64,000 nucleotides of DNA, taken from positions 62,001 through 126,000 of the forward strand of contig JAZKJV010007243.1 in NCBI GenBank assembly GCA_037367405.1. The letters are read 5' to 3'. The notes beneath the pieces were generated by a model that had not been told where the DNA came from, ran no database searches, and saw only the letters and a program-made list of their open reading frames with translations. Positions 23,581 to 34,732 of this stretch are shown in pieces. How positions within the stretch are numbered: position 1 is the first letter of the stretch; each line of letters begins with the position of its first letter. This DNA is from Ottelia alismoides (Eukaryota > Streptophyta > Magnoliopsida > Alismatales > Hydrocharitaceae). The position numbers and the translations under genes were made by a program.

Positions 23581-26362
23581 TTCGTCATTGAAAAGAATTT
23601 TCTCATTGGACGAGAAGAAGTTGGGTAGTAGATTCTGGTCTTTTGTGTATGTATGCAATTCATTGCATTTGTTTAAGGAAACTAAGAATCTAGACCAAGG
23701 GGAGATAGTCATCCATATGGGATCTGATGCAAGTGTTGTAGCAATCGCCGTCGGGACCTGCCGACTATCGTTATCTAGTGGTAGAGTCTTAATACTTAAA
23801 GAATGTCTTTATGTACCTGAAGTAAGAAAGTACTTGATATATGTATTTAAACAAGTTAGAAATGGATATTCCTTCCTTTTCTATAATAATTTTATTACGG
23901 ATGGTGTCCTGACTTCTGGTGGACTCTATGAATTGTGCATTGATGAACATGTCATGAATGATAGTACCACTAATAACAACCCTAAAAGATCCAGGGAGAA
24001 TGGAAATCATTAGAATATGATTTGGCATCAAAGGCTTCACCATTTATTTGTTTATAGGATCAATAGATTGATAATGGATGGATCTTTAGATTTTCTACTG
24101 GTTCAATCTTTACCTACATGTAAACATTGCATTCGAGGTAAAATGATCAGGATGCCTTTCCGTAACAAGGTTACAAGATGCGAAGGTATTCTTGACCTAG
24201 TACATATTGATGTATGTGGTCCCTTCAGTACCGCGACTCGAAATGGATATCGATATTATTTGACGTTTATTGATGACGATTTGCGATATGAGTTTATCTT
24301 CCTACTACATTATAAATTTGAAACCTTTGAAAAGTTCAAAGAGTTTAAGGATTTAGTTGAGAACAAGAACGATAGAATGATTAAATGGATTCAATCTGAC
24401 CGAAGTGGCGAGTACCTCTCAGATGAATTCAGGGAATTTCTTAAAGAGAATGGAATTGTTTCCAATCGCAATCCCCCTGGAACCCCCAACTTAATGGTGT
24501 TACTGAAAGACGCAACAGGACCATCATGGATATGGTTCGTTCAACGATGTACTTCAGCTCTATGACCCTAAGACCCAAAAGGTTTTTGTCTCTTGATACG
24601 TGAAATTTCTGGAGGATGATTTCCTTAAAGTTAAAGACAAAAATGAAGTAGAAGAACTAATTGAATCCCCTGAGGATTCTGAGCTTCCTGAACCAAAAAC
24701 TGAAGAGATAAATAAAGATGAGACACACATACCTCTTCGAATGAGTTCGAGGGTAGTTGCACCACATGTAAGGTATGGATTCCTTGTGTCAAGTGAGACT
24801 GACAATTATCCTGCTTCATTTGATGAAGCGCTCACGGATCACGACATGGATAGATGGATGCTAGGAATGAAGTCAGAAATTGATTCCATGCATAAGAATG
24901 GTGTATGGACACTAGTGGATCCACCTAAAGGGGTAAAACCCATTGGGTGTAAATGGATCTTCAAGAGAAATAGGGGACTTAATGGGAAAGTGGAGACATT
25001 CAAAGCACGGCTCGTAGCCAAGGGCTATACATAGAGAGAAGGTATTGACTACAGTGAGACGTTCTCTCTTATGTCTATGCTTATGTACATCAGGACACTG
25101 CTAGCTATAACTGCATCTCTTGACTACGACATCTGGCAGATGGACGTTAAGACAGCTTTCCTCAATTGATATCTCGAGGAGGATATCTATATGGAGCCGC
25201 CCCAGGGCTTCATAGTTGAGGATGGAAAAGTATGCAAGCTAAAGAAATGCATCTATGGGCTCAAACAAGCTTCTCGTAGCTGGAACATCAGATTTGACAA
25301 AACCATAAAGAGTTATGATTTTGTGCATAATCCTGATGAACCTTGTGGGTATAAGAAGCTTAGTGGGAGCGCCATTGTGTTCATCGTGCTTTACGTGGAT
25401 GATATCCTTATCATTGGGAATGATACAGGAATGATGACTTGTGTGAAAATTTGGCTATCCCATACCTTTGAGATGAAAGATCTTGGAGAATCCTCTTACA
25501 TCTTAGGCCTGAAGTTGTTCAAAAACCGAGAAAAGAGGATATCATGATTATCACAACATGGATACATAAAAAGATTCTTGAATGATTTCGTATGGATAGT
25601 TATAAGAAAGGATTCCTCCACCTAAAACATGGCATCCATTTGTCTAAAGGGATGGCTCCTCAAAGTGTTGAGGAAAAGAAGGCCATGGCTTGATGCCCCT
25701 ATGCATCAGCTGTAGGAAGCTTAATGTATGCCTTGATGTGTACTAGGTCAGACATCTGCCATGCAGAAGGAATGGTAAGACGTTACCAATCCTACTATGG
25801 AGAGCAACATTGGAATGCAGTAAAGAACACATTCAAATATCTATGACGGACGCTAGATTACATCTTGGTCTATGGAGATGGTGATCTCCAAGTATTGAAA
25901 TATACAGATTCAGACTTCCAGTCGAATATTGATGATCGAAAGTCAAATATTCCTGTTGAACGGTGGCGCTGTGAGATGGAGAAGCAAGAAGCATGACACT
26001 ACGACAGATTCAACAACAGAAGCCGAATATATTGCCTCCTCGGATGCTGCAAAGGAAGCGGTGTGGTTGCGCAAGTTCATCTTGGATCTTGGCATAGTTT
26101 CCTCTGATACTCCCATCCCATTACTCTGCGATGACATGGGAGCCATTGCCCAGGAGAATGAACCCAGATGGCATCAAAAGAGCAAGCACGTGGAAGGAAA
26201 TACAACATAATTCGGGAAATTCAAAAGTGTGGTGATATCATTATCATCAAGGTGGCCTCTGCCAACAATGTTGCTAATCCTCTTACCAAACCTTTGACAC
26301 AGAAGGTTTTCAACCAATGCGTAATGTGTATGGGTTTACGTATTGTTCCTGAATGGTTATGA
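23581..26362 (+). pseudogene. Ty1/copia pol pseudogene, copy 2 (protease to RNase H)
   Basis: The protease catalytic triplet is kept as WVVDSG (DSG at 23631-23639). It is followed in another frame by AVGTCRLSLSSGR and LKECLYVPEVRKYLI (23750-23850). Pre-integrase reads SLPTCKHCIRGK and integrase VHIDVCGPF (24017-24500). About 250 bp of integrase C-terminal sequence is deleted near 24555 relative to copy 3. RT follows: DRWMLGMKSEID, KWIFKRN (24840-25034), a TAG stop at 25032-25034 within GYT-REG, IWQMDVKTAFLN with its Trp intact, KKCIYGLKQASRSWN (25191-25547), and an intact YVDD at 25392-25403. RNase H has DSTTEAEYIA and KEAVWLRKFI (25929-26210), and the terminal ADPLTKPL-like region ends at 26362. 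Multiple stops and frameshifts inactivate it. Confidence 0.93.
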
Positions 26363-26376
26363 GGGCTAGCGGGAGA
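26363..26376 (+). other. Polypurine tract of copia A copy 2
   Basis: GGGCTAGCGGGAGA directly precedes LTR start TGTTAGCCATG at 26378, identical to copy 1. Confidence 0.85.
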
Positions 26377-26377
26377 T

Positions 26378-26800
26378 TGTTAGCCATGTGAGCCCGAGGC
26401 AAACCATTCTTACAATAACTGTTATTGTAATATATATATATGCTTTACCAATAAAGGTTATTGATTATTTCACTCCCATTCTGAAATTAAATGAATGAAT
26501 GCACTATAAGGTCCCTCTGTACAATTAGGGTTATGTACCATGACCATCTTGATGATCATGTAGCTGTTAATTCATTAATTGAATCATATAGGTTGGTGTT
26601 TGGATGAATATCTAAAGAGTTAGGTAGAGGACTCATCAAGCACCGTCAAATGATTATTAAGAGAGGATCTCAAACCTGAGTAGGAGATGGCAATCCTTTC
26701 TCATAAAGGTTGATATCTGATCAACCTCTTAATGCAGGTCCTCTGCATGGGAATAATGATTCGGAGGTGTCAGATTAGTTAGGTCAAATGGTTGACTTAA
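26378..26800 (+). mobile_element. Copia A LTR fragment, left part (interrupted by Tat-like block)
   Basis: First 423 bp of an A-type LTR, ending ...GGTTGACTTAA. It resumes at 50617 (CGAGATCGAGAT) after the 23.8-kb Tat-like block. The two parts together give only about 510 bp of LTR before the joint with pol copy 3 at 50704, so the LTR was already 3'-truncated. Confidence 0.88.
26796..26800. other. Target-site duplication CTTAA, left copy
   Basis: CTTAA precedes TGATAAT of the first Tat-like LTR and recurs at 50612-50616 after the last one. Intact A/B LTRs read GTTGACTTAACGAGATCG here, which confirms the empty site. Confidence 0.9.
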
Positions 26801-29800
26801 TGATAATTCCTCCCACTACCCTTTTAATACGAGCAAATTAATGTTCAAATTAATTGATATTTTCGTTGCAGTCGGATAATGAGAGCATATCAAAAACCAC
26901 TTTTAATTAATGTCAAGTTAATCAGATGTGGCATTTTTTTACATGGTTTGAAGTCTAAGGTCGAACTCAGGGAGGCAGCTGTCTCCTTAGGTCGATTCGA
27001 AGCAAATTTCAATGTGTGATTTTTGGAGAATATTTTTTTGGTCTTTTTCATATATTTTATGCAAGACACATGCAAAATCAGGCCAGCTTAAACGTTAATT
27101 CAGAAAGACTGCCAAATAAATTCCAAAAATTATGAAACTTGGCCAGACTATGAAATGGGCTGAAATTAAGCTACCCTAATTTTTTTAGAATTTTCTGATG
27201 CATGGATAATAAAAAATGCAGACTTTAGTGAAAATGATTAAATCAATTTTAATAATTTATGAACGATGATATTTCTAAGAAACAAATTAATACAAATAGG
27301 TGTAATTAAGAGCTATCCAAATCAACTTGAATTTTGTTAAAATACTTCACGATTGATTAATTAAAACTCGACAAATGTTTTCACTAAATGATTTTTCTAA
27401 GACAAACTGTACGTGCAAATGGTGTGATTTTCGGATATGTTGTAGCATAGAGTTATATCTACCAATGACGATTTTTTAGAGATTTTTCGATAAGCAGATA
27501 ATGCGCAATCAATTAACCAATCAAAATGGGCAAACTATTGCATGTTTTACCAAATTTAAATTCCATAAATATTTTGGGAATCAGAAAAATACAAATAAAT
27601 GCTAAAATGGTAGAACAAGAGTTATGCTATAGAATGCAACGTTTGGAATTAAAATTGGATGACAAAATGATGACTAAACAAATGTGCAAATGCAGTGGTA
27701 TGAATGCAATACAGAAAAAGAAATATGAGTTCAAATAAAGAACAAGGACTTACATGCAATTACCTAAAACTTAAACTTTGTTTGAAAACTTGCAATGTGG
27801 TGCAAGTCTACCCTTTGCAAATGCCCTTTTTGTCTTTATTATGTGCTATCTTCTCCTCTGTTTTGTTGGCTTTAATATAGGACCTTCACGACCTTCACGC
27901 GGGTTGAAGCTTGGGCGGCGGAGCTGGTCGAAGGCGGCGTAGAGGTGGCCGGTGTTGGCGGGCGCGCCGCGGTGCACGAGGAGGGTAACGCTGCTGGGCG
28001 GAGGAGTGGTGGTTGTGCGTGCCCGGAGGCGTCGATGACAAAGGTGCGACGGGGACAGCCGAGGAGTTGATGGTGGCGCGTGGCCGACGAGCGAGGGGCG
28101 GCGCAGCGCGCGTACTTCTGGGTGCTGGCAGTCACGTGCATCAAGGGGGACAGGGGCGTCGGTCGGACTGGTGGAAATGGATGGAAGTGCGTAGTGTCGA
28201 GTGGAAGATGGTGGAGGCGCGGCTGGACTTGGTGTCGACGGGGATGGCGCAACGAAGGCGGAGCGACGTCGGAGGAGGAGGCTGCGCGTAGGTGGAGGAA
28301 GAAGAAGAGAAGGAGAGGGAGGACATAGGGGGTTTCACCACCTCCCATGTTCCTCATGCTTTTGTTTAAGTGGCTTAAATGTTGGATTAATCGGTTGATC
28401 AATTGTTTCGAAAAATTAATTGAAAATCGTTGTTGCATTCGTAACGTGTGATTTATCCGTGGAACACAATTTTTTGGCGATTTGATGGATGGAAGATGGT
28501 GAATCGAGGAGAGAGAGAATGGGTGTGAAATGAGGAAGAAGAAGAGAGGGAGAAGAAGATAACCTGGAGATGGATGGATGTCTTGGAAGGAGGTGCAAAG
28601 AGAAGCACGTCGGGTCTTCGCTCAACGTCACGATAGAGACGGAGCTCGACCAGCTCATGCTTGAGCTACGGCAAGGGACCTTGATCCCTTGGATCTCGCT
28701 GGAGGACCATCTTCACTCAACCTTGGTCTCACTCTCACTGTCACTGAGTATGGATAGGGAGCTCGGGGATTTCACTCACAGTAGGCGGATAGGAATGAAT
28801 GTGGGAGAGGGAGAGGATATAAAGAGGAGGAGGTGGCGGTTGGAGAGGAGATGGAGATGGTGGAGGAGATGGGTTATGGAGTGGTCGTCGATGTGGCCTC
28901 TCCCTTATGTTAAGGGAGAGTGGGGGGAGGAATGGGCATCGACCGTTGATGGAGAACCCCCTCATCCAGCGACCCAGAATATAGGAGAGAAATGGTATAA
29001 GTGGGTGAATGAGGAGGCGACACATGGCGGCTTCAGGAGATGCCAAGTGTCCCTCCGAGAAAAATACGCAACTAAATGCAAAGAAAAATCAAAAAGAAAT
29101 AATAAAAGAGGTTAAATAAAAAGTGTTCACCAGGAATGTTTCTCGTCTCGACGATATCTACAACTTTCGTGAAGGGTCGAAAATCAAACGAGATCATCTG
29201 TACAAAATGTATTTTTGGGTGGTACCTTATAGATATAAAATACCGTATTTTAACTTTTGCAATTTTTTGTCATTTTTCAATAAAAGAAAAATCAAAATAA
29301 AAATAGAGAAAATATGAGGAACATAGTTAAAATTTAATCTATTTTTTTGGATTTTTCATAATGAAGAAAATAAAAGGATAAAATACATGGGTAAAACGGA
29401 ATATGTACACTATACAAAAGGGGCCCAAAACCCAAGTTTTGCATACGAGCTCCAATTTTAATGAAATTGGTCTTGTTTCTAAGGTCTCTGAATGTATATT
29501 ACTTTAAAAGTGAGTAGACCTCAATCGGACACTGTATGAGAGAGAGAGGTGCATCTTAAGGCTCCTAGTTTTAAACTTGGATTGCGGTTTCATTGGTCAA
29601 TTGTACAAGTTAGTATTTTTTTTGATATTTTTCATTAATTAGTGTTAGTCATATATAAACAATATAGTTGGTTTTATTAGATTCGGAGTTAGTAAAAAAT
29701 ATATACAAATAGGTGAATATTTACAAGTGAATTGGGATTCTTATTTTATGCAATATGAATGCTAAAATGCAGATATTATCAATGCACGCATGAATGCTAA

Positions 29801-29889
29801 TTATACAATATAAGTGAAAATGTGCAGCTAATTACTCGGGAACAAAGCTCTATTTTCAACTTTTAAAGTCATGAATCACGGATTCATCA
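26801..29889 (-). repeat. Tat-like LTR 1 (leftmost, complete)
   Basis: This 3089-bp LTR has both termini. It is AT-rich at the ends, with a GC-rich block at about 27890-28330 (Pro/Ser/Arg-rich frames on the minus strand) and a purine-rich stretch at 28470-29050. A TATATCC-type sequence near 28814 on the minus strand could be the promoter. Nearly the same sequence, by eye about 97 percent, follows at 30080-32927. Confidence 0.87.
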
Positions 29890-30079
29890 CCCCCCAATAC
29901 TTAAACCTTACTCGTCCCCGAGCAACTAAAATGAAATGCAAGAGTGAGATGAGATTGGGTTCCATACCAAGGTCATGAACAAAGTTGAAAATGGGGCTTG
30001 ACTCGTCCTTTGGATTAATTGTGTGGTGGAACCTTATTGGGATCTGAACTTAAGACCTAACAGACTTCAAATTCCACAA
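29890..30079 (-). other. Duplicated internal 3' stub with polypurine tract
   Basis: Starts with six C (G on the minus strand) followed by AATACTTAAACC, the same PPT-proximal sequence as 32928-33117 and 41642-41830. It contains the conserved ACTCGTCCCCGAGCAAC motif. It is separated from the rest of its element by the duplicated LTR. Confidence 0.85.
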
Positions 30080-32927
30080 GTCTTTTTCATATATTTTATG
30101 CAAGACACATGCAAAATCAGGCCAGTTTAAACGTTAATTCAGAAAGAATGTCAAATAAATTCCAAAAATTATGAAACATGGCCAGGCTATGAAATGGGGT
30201 GAAATTAAGCTACCCTAATTTTTTTGAATTTTCTGATGCATGGATAATAAAAAATGCAGACTTTAGTGAAAATGATTAAACTAATTTTAATAATTTACAA
30301 ACGATGATATTTCTAAGAAACAAATTAATACAAATAGGTCTAATTAAGAGCTATCCAAATCAACTTGAATTTTGTTAAAACACTTCACGTTGATTAATTA
30401 AAACTCGGCAAAGATTTTCACTAAATGATTTTTCTAAGACAAACTGTACGTGCAAATGGTGTGATTTTCGGATATGTTGTAGCATAGAGTTATATCTACC
30501 AATGACGATTTTTTAGAGATTTTTCGTTAAGCAGATAATGCGCAATCAATTAAATAATAAAAATGGGCAAACTATTGCATGTTTTACCAAATTTAAATTC
30601 CATAAATATTTTGCGAATCAGAAAAATACAAATAAATGCTAAAATGGTAGAACAAGAGTTATGCTACAGAATGCAACTTTCGGAATTAAAATTGGATGAC
30701 AAAATGATGACTAAATAAACGTGCAAATGCAGTGGTATGAATGCAATACAGAAAAAGAAATATGAGTTCAAATGAAGAACAAGGACTTACATGCAATTAC
30801 CTAAAACTTAAACTTTGTTTGAAAACTTGCAAAGTGGTGCAAGTGTACCCTTTGCAAATGCCCTTTTTGTCTTTATTATGCGCTATCTTCTCCTCTGTTT
30901 TGTTGGCTTTAATATAGGACCTTCACGACCTTCACGCGGGTTGAAGCTTGGGCGGCGGAGCTAGTCGAAGGCGGCGGAGAAGTGGCCGATGTTGGCGGGC
31001 GCGCCGCGGTGCACGAGGAGGGTAACGCTGCTGGGCGGAGGAGTGGTGGTTGTGCACGCCCGGAGGCGTCGATGACAAAGGTACGACGGGGACAGCCGAG
31101 GAGTTGACGGTGGCGCGTGGCCGACGAGCGAGGGGCGGCGCAGCGCGCGTACTTCTGGGTGCTGGCAGTCACGCGCAGCAAGGGGGGACGGGGGCGTCGG
31201 TCGGACTGGTGGAAATGGCTGGAAGTGCGCGGTGTCGAGTGGAAGATGGTGGAGGCGCGGCTGGGCTTGGTGTCGACGGGGACGGCGCAGCGAAGGCGGA
31301 GCGACGTCGGAGGAGGAGGCTGCGCGTAGGTGAAGGAAGAAGAAGAGAAGGAGAGGGAGGTCATAGGGGGTTTCACCACCTCCCCTGTTCCTCATGCATT
31401 TGTTTAAGTGGCTTAAATGTTGGATTAATCGGTTGATCAATTGTTTCGAAAAATTAATTAGAAATCACTGTTGCATTCGTAACGTGTGATTTATCCGTGG
31501 AAACACAATTTTTTGGCGATTTGATGGATGGAAGATGGTGAATCGAGGAGAGAGAGAATGGGTGTGAAATGAGGAAGAAGAAGAGAGGGAGAAGAAGATA
31601 ACATAGAGATGGATGGATGTCTTGGAAGGAGGTGCAAAAAGAAGCACGTCGGGTCTTCTCTCGACGTCGCGATAGAGACGGAGCTCGACCAGCTCATGCT
31701 TGATCTGCGGCAAGGGACCTTGATCCCTTGGATCTCGCCGGAGAACCGTCTTCGCTCAACCTTGGTCTCACTCTCACTGTCACTGAGTATGGATAGGGAG
31801 CTCGGGGATTTCACTCACAGTAGGCGGTTAGGAATGAATGTGGGAGAGGGAGAGGATATAAAGAGGAGGAGGAGGCGGTTGGAGAGGAGATGGAGAAGGT
31901 GGAGGAGATGGGTTATGGAGTGGTCGTCGATGTGGCCTCTCCCTTATGTTAAGGGAGAGTGAGGGGAGGAATGGGCATCGGCCGTTGATGGAGAACCCCC
32001 TCATCCAGCGGCCCAGAATATAGGAGAGAAATGTAATAAGTGGGTGAATGAGGAGGCGACACATGGCGGCTTCAGGAGTTGCCAAGTGTCGCTCCGAGAA
32101 AAATCCGCAACTAAATGCAATGAAAAATCAAAAATAAATAATAAAAGTGGTTAGATAAAAAAGTGTTCACCACGAATGTTTCTCGTCTCGACGATATCTA
32201 CAACTTTCGTGAAGGGTCGAAAATCAAACGAGATCATCTGTACAAAATGTATTTTTGGGTGGTACCTTATAAATATAAAATACCGTATTTTACCTTTTGC
32301 AATTTTTTGTCATTTTTCAACAAAAGAAAAATCAAAATAAAAATAGAGAAAATATGAGGAACATATTTAAAATTTAATCTATTTTTTTGGATTTTTAATA
32401 ATGAAGAAAATTAAAGGATAAAATACATGGGTAAAACGGAATATGTACACTATAAAAAAGGGGCCCAAAACCCAAGTTTTGCATACGAGCTCCAATTTTA
32501 ATGAAATTGGTCTTGTTTCTAAGGTCTCTGAATGTATATTACTTTAAAAGTGAGTAGACCTCAATCGGACACTGTATGAGAGAGAGAGGTGCATTTTGAG
32601 GCTCCTAGTTTTAAACTTGGATTATGGTTTTATTGGTCAATTTTACAAGTTAGTATTTTTTTGATATTTTTCATTAATAGTGTTAGTCATATATAAACAA
32701 TAGAGTTGGTTTTATTAGATTCGGAGTTAGTATAAAATATAAACAAATAGGTGAATATTTACAAGTGAATTGGTATTCTTATTTTATGCAATATGAATGC
32801 TAAAATACAGATATTATCAATGCATGCATGAATGCTAATTATGCAATATAAGTGAAAATGTGCAGCTAATTACTCGGGAACAAAGCTCTATTTTCAACTT
32901 TTAAAGTCATGAATCACGGATTCATCA
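30080..32927 (-). repeat. Tat-like LTR 2 (lacks 240 bp at its left side)
   Basis: Aligns with 27041-29889. It lacks the terminal TGATAAT end because of the duplication joint. The right end ATTCATCA at 32927 is intact and meets the PPT. Confidence 0.88.
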
Positions 32928-32945
32928 CCCCCCAATACTTAAACC
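32928..32945 (-). other. Polypurine tract of Tat-like internal region 1
   Basis: On the minus strand GGTTTAAGTATTGGGGGG stands directly before LTR start TGATGAATC. Internal region 2 has the same site at 41642-41659, with one base changed. Confidence 0.8.
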
Positions 32946-33239
32946 TTACTCGTCCCCGAGCAACTAAAATGAAATGCAAGAGTGAAATGAGATTGGGTTT
33001 CATACCAAGGTCAAGAACAAAGTTGAAAATGGGGCTTGACTCGTCCTTTGGATTAATTGTGTGGCGGAACCTTATTGGGATTTGAACTTAAGACCTAACA
33101 GACTTCAAGTTCCACAAGTCTTCTATTCAAGACGCCTCAACAGTCAGGTCAGAACAAATCCTCAAACGCAAATTTCTGAAGACTATGATTCTTACTTGTA
33201 CTGTGTAAGTGAAATGTAACTCTCCACATCGGAAATGGC

Positions 33240-33674
33240 TCAGAACCAGCCTCTTCTAACAAGGTAACTCAAATAACCCGGTCCAATAACTCTTTCCTCG
33301 AGGTGCGGGGAATTCCCTTCTAAGTTCAAGTGTGACCAGCTCAAGAGGAGGGGTAGAGAAAAGAATGAACGATAGCCAGTGTAGCTACCTATCCCAGTAT
33401 GCCAAACCAGTGTAGCCAAGTCATCCAGCTGCAGACTTCTTGCTAATATACATACTCCGACCGACAATATTTTTTCTTTTTTTGGCCTGCCTATTTTTTT
33501 GTAGTTCTTGCATTTTATTATTTTTCTTTTGGAACTATATACATGGTGCATCGTGTACATCAGGAGTTTTTCCTCTTGAGCCAGTAGACTATCCTTCTTT
33601 TGAAGCATTATTGCAACCCACAACATCCTATCCTCATACTTCAACATCACCAGACTAGGTTGAGACCTCACCAC
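33240..33674 (-). CDS. Possible second frame of Tat-like internal region 1, unknown product
   Basis: 144 codons on the minus strand, with a recognisable partner at 41970-42365. Shared parts include MLWVAIMLQK, DSLLAQEEKLLMY, YSSKRK and GVCILAR.LQLDD. The C-termini diverge through frame changes. It is basic in the middle and has no signal peptide. I do not recognise a family. It lies downstream of the gag/protease-like frame, where an Athila/Tat element can carry extra coding. It could equally be a chance frame kept by sequence similarity between the two regions. Confidence 0.3.
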   Translation of the reverse strand: MVRSQPSLVMLKYEDRMLWVAIMLQKKDSLLAQEEKLLMYTMHHVYSSKRKIIKCKNYKKIGRPKKEKILSVGVCILARSLQLDDLATLVWHTGIGSYTGYRSFFSLPLLLSWSHLNLEGNSPHLEERVIGPGYLSYLVRRGWF

Positions 33675-34259
33675 CTCATCAATGAAGAGCTACGTGCATG
33701 GTGCTTGTCCAAGTTAGGTCACTGTCTAAAAGAATCATGCGTGTGCACGAGATATTCTACTTAGACTAATCAAGATGACATGTGAACATAGACTTGCGGA
33801 CTCAAAGAATTAAGTCACTTGACCTGAGAAATCTTAACTCCAGTTCCTATAAGGTTCCTCTGAAATTAGGTGGATTAAGGTCAAATCAAGTCCACCCTCA
33901 ACATCTATTCATAACTTGGTTCAGAACCGACTAGCTTTTCACCTTGCATATGCAGATGAGAGGTAGATGACATGCTATGAATGAAATGCAAGACTCTTTT
34001 TTTAATGCAAGGATGCAAAAGTAAATAAGAAGCATGTATTTTCAACATTTTCATTTTACTTTCTATTATACAACAATTTTTAGTTTGTAATAATATACAT
34101 ATTTTACAAGTTTTTTTTGATATACATCTTATTTTTCAACAAATCTTAGAAGAGTATTATTTACAATTTTTTTCAATTTTTACCTACCCCATAATTATTG
34201 CATAATATATACAAAAATACACGAAAATACGCGAAAGTACGAGCTATGGGTAAAGTATA

Positions 34260-34640
34260 TATGTAATATATACACGTCCCCCAATACTTAGCGTGTGCTA
34301 TGTCCTCAGAGCACGAAAAGCAAGGAAAAAGACATAGCTCGTGCTAAGCATAGGAGAGCTAAAATTACAAAAAGTATAGAAGTCGTCTGTCCCTCTATAC
34401 TTAGGCTCTGGCAGCCTAAGTGTAGTATAAGATCAAAAAATGGGGCGGACGAGGGCAAGATGGGAAATGGATGAGTATATACATGGCGGTCATTGGTCCC
34501 CCCATACTTAGGTTGTGGTCAGCCTAAGTATAGGAAAGGAGTGAGTTTGAGGACCGATGTGATCTGGAGGATGTACAGTAAATGGGCGCGGGTCACTCCC
34601 CCCTATACTTAGGATCTAGTTATGCTTAGTATAGTCATAA
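34260..34640. repeat. Cluster of PPT-like motifs with inverted partners, internal region 1
   Basis: Four sites read CCCCC(A/T)ATACTTAG or close variants, about 100-115 bp apart (34278, 34391, 34498, 34598). The last three are followed within 20 bp by an inverted CCTAAGTATAGG-like partner that can form a hairpin. Internal region 2 has the same set at 43076, 43186, 43294 and 43395. On the minus strand each looks like a copy of the PPT. Confidence 0.8.
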
Positions 34641-34732
34641 ATGAAATGATATGGAGTCGGGATGAGTGATTCGAATCACTGGGAAGGGAGGGAGAGAAAG
34701 TATATACAAGAAAGAGTGAGAATATACAAGGA

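Larger units (their letters stand above)
27041..33117. repeat. Tandem direct repeat, unit about 3.04 kb (two copies)
   Basis: 27041-30079 and 30080-33117 repeat with a period of 3038-3039 bp. Each unit is LTR minus its first 240 bp plus 190 bp of internal 3' DNA. The joint at 30080 has GTCTTTTTCAT from the LTR replacing GTCTTCTATTC of the internal region, so GTCTT is shared by both partners. Confidence 0.9.

Noticed and set aside
28570..29115. 181-codon plus-strand frame in Tat-like LTR 1, with shorter partners at 31609, 40326 and 49298
   Set aside because: It is antisense to the element in the purine-rich LTR part, has low-complexity Arg/Trp runs, and loses its C-terminus in the other copies. 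It is better explained as a chance frame.
34260..34640. CRISPR-like array because of regularly spaced motifs
   Set aside because: Motifs are short, variable and partly inverted, spacers are homologous between the two internal regions, and the DNA is plant nuclear.
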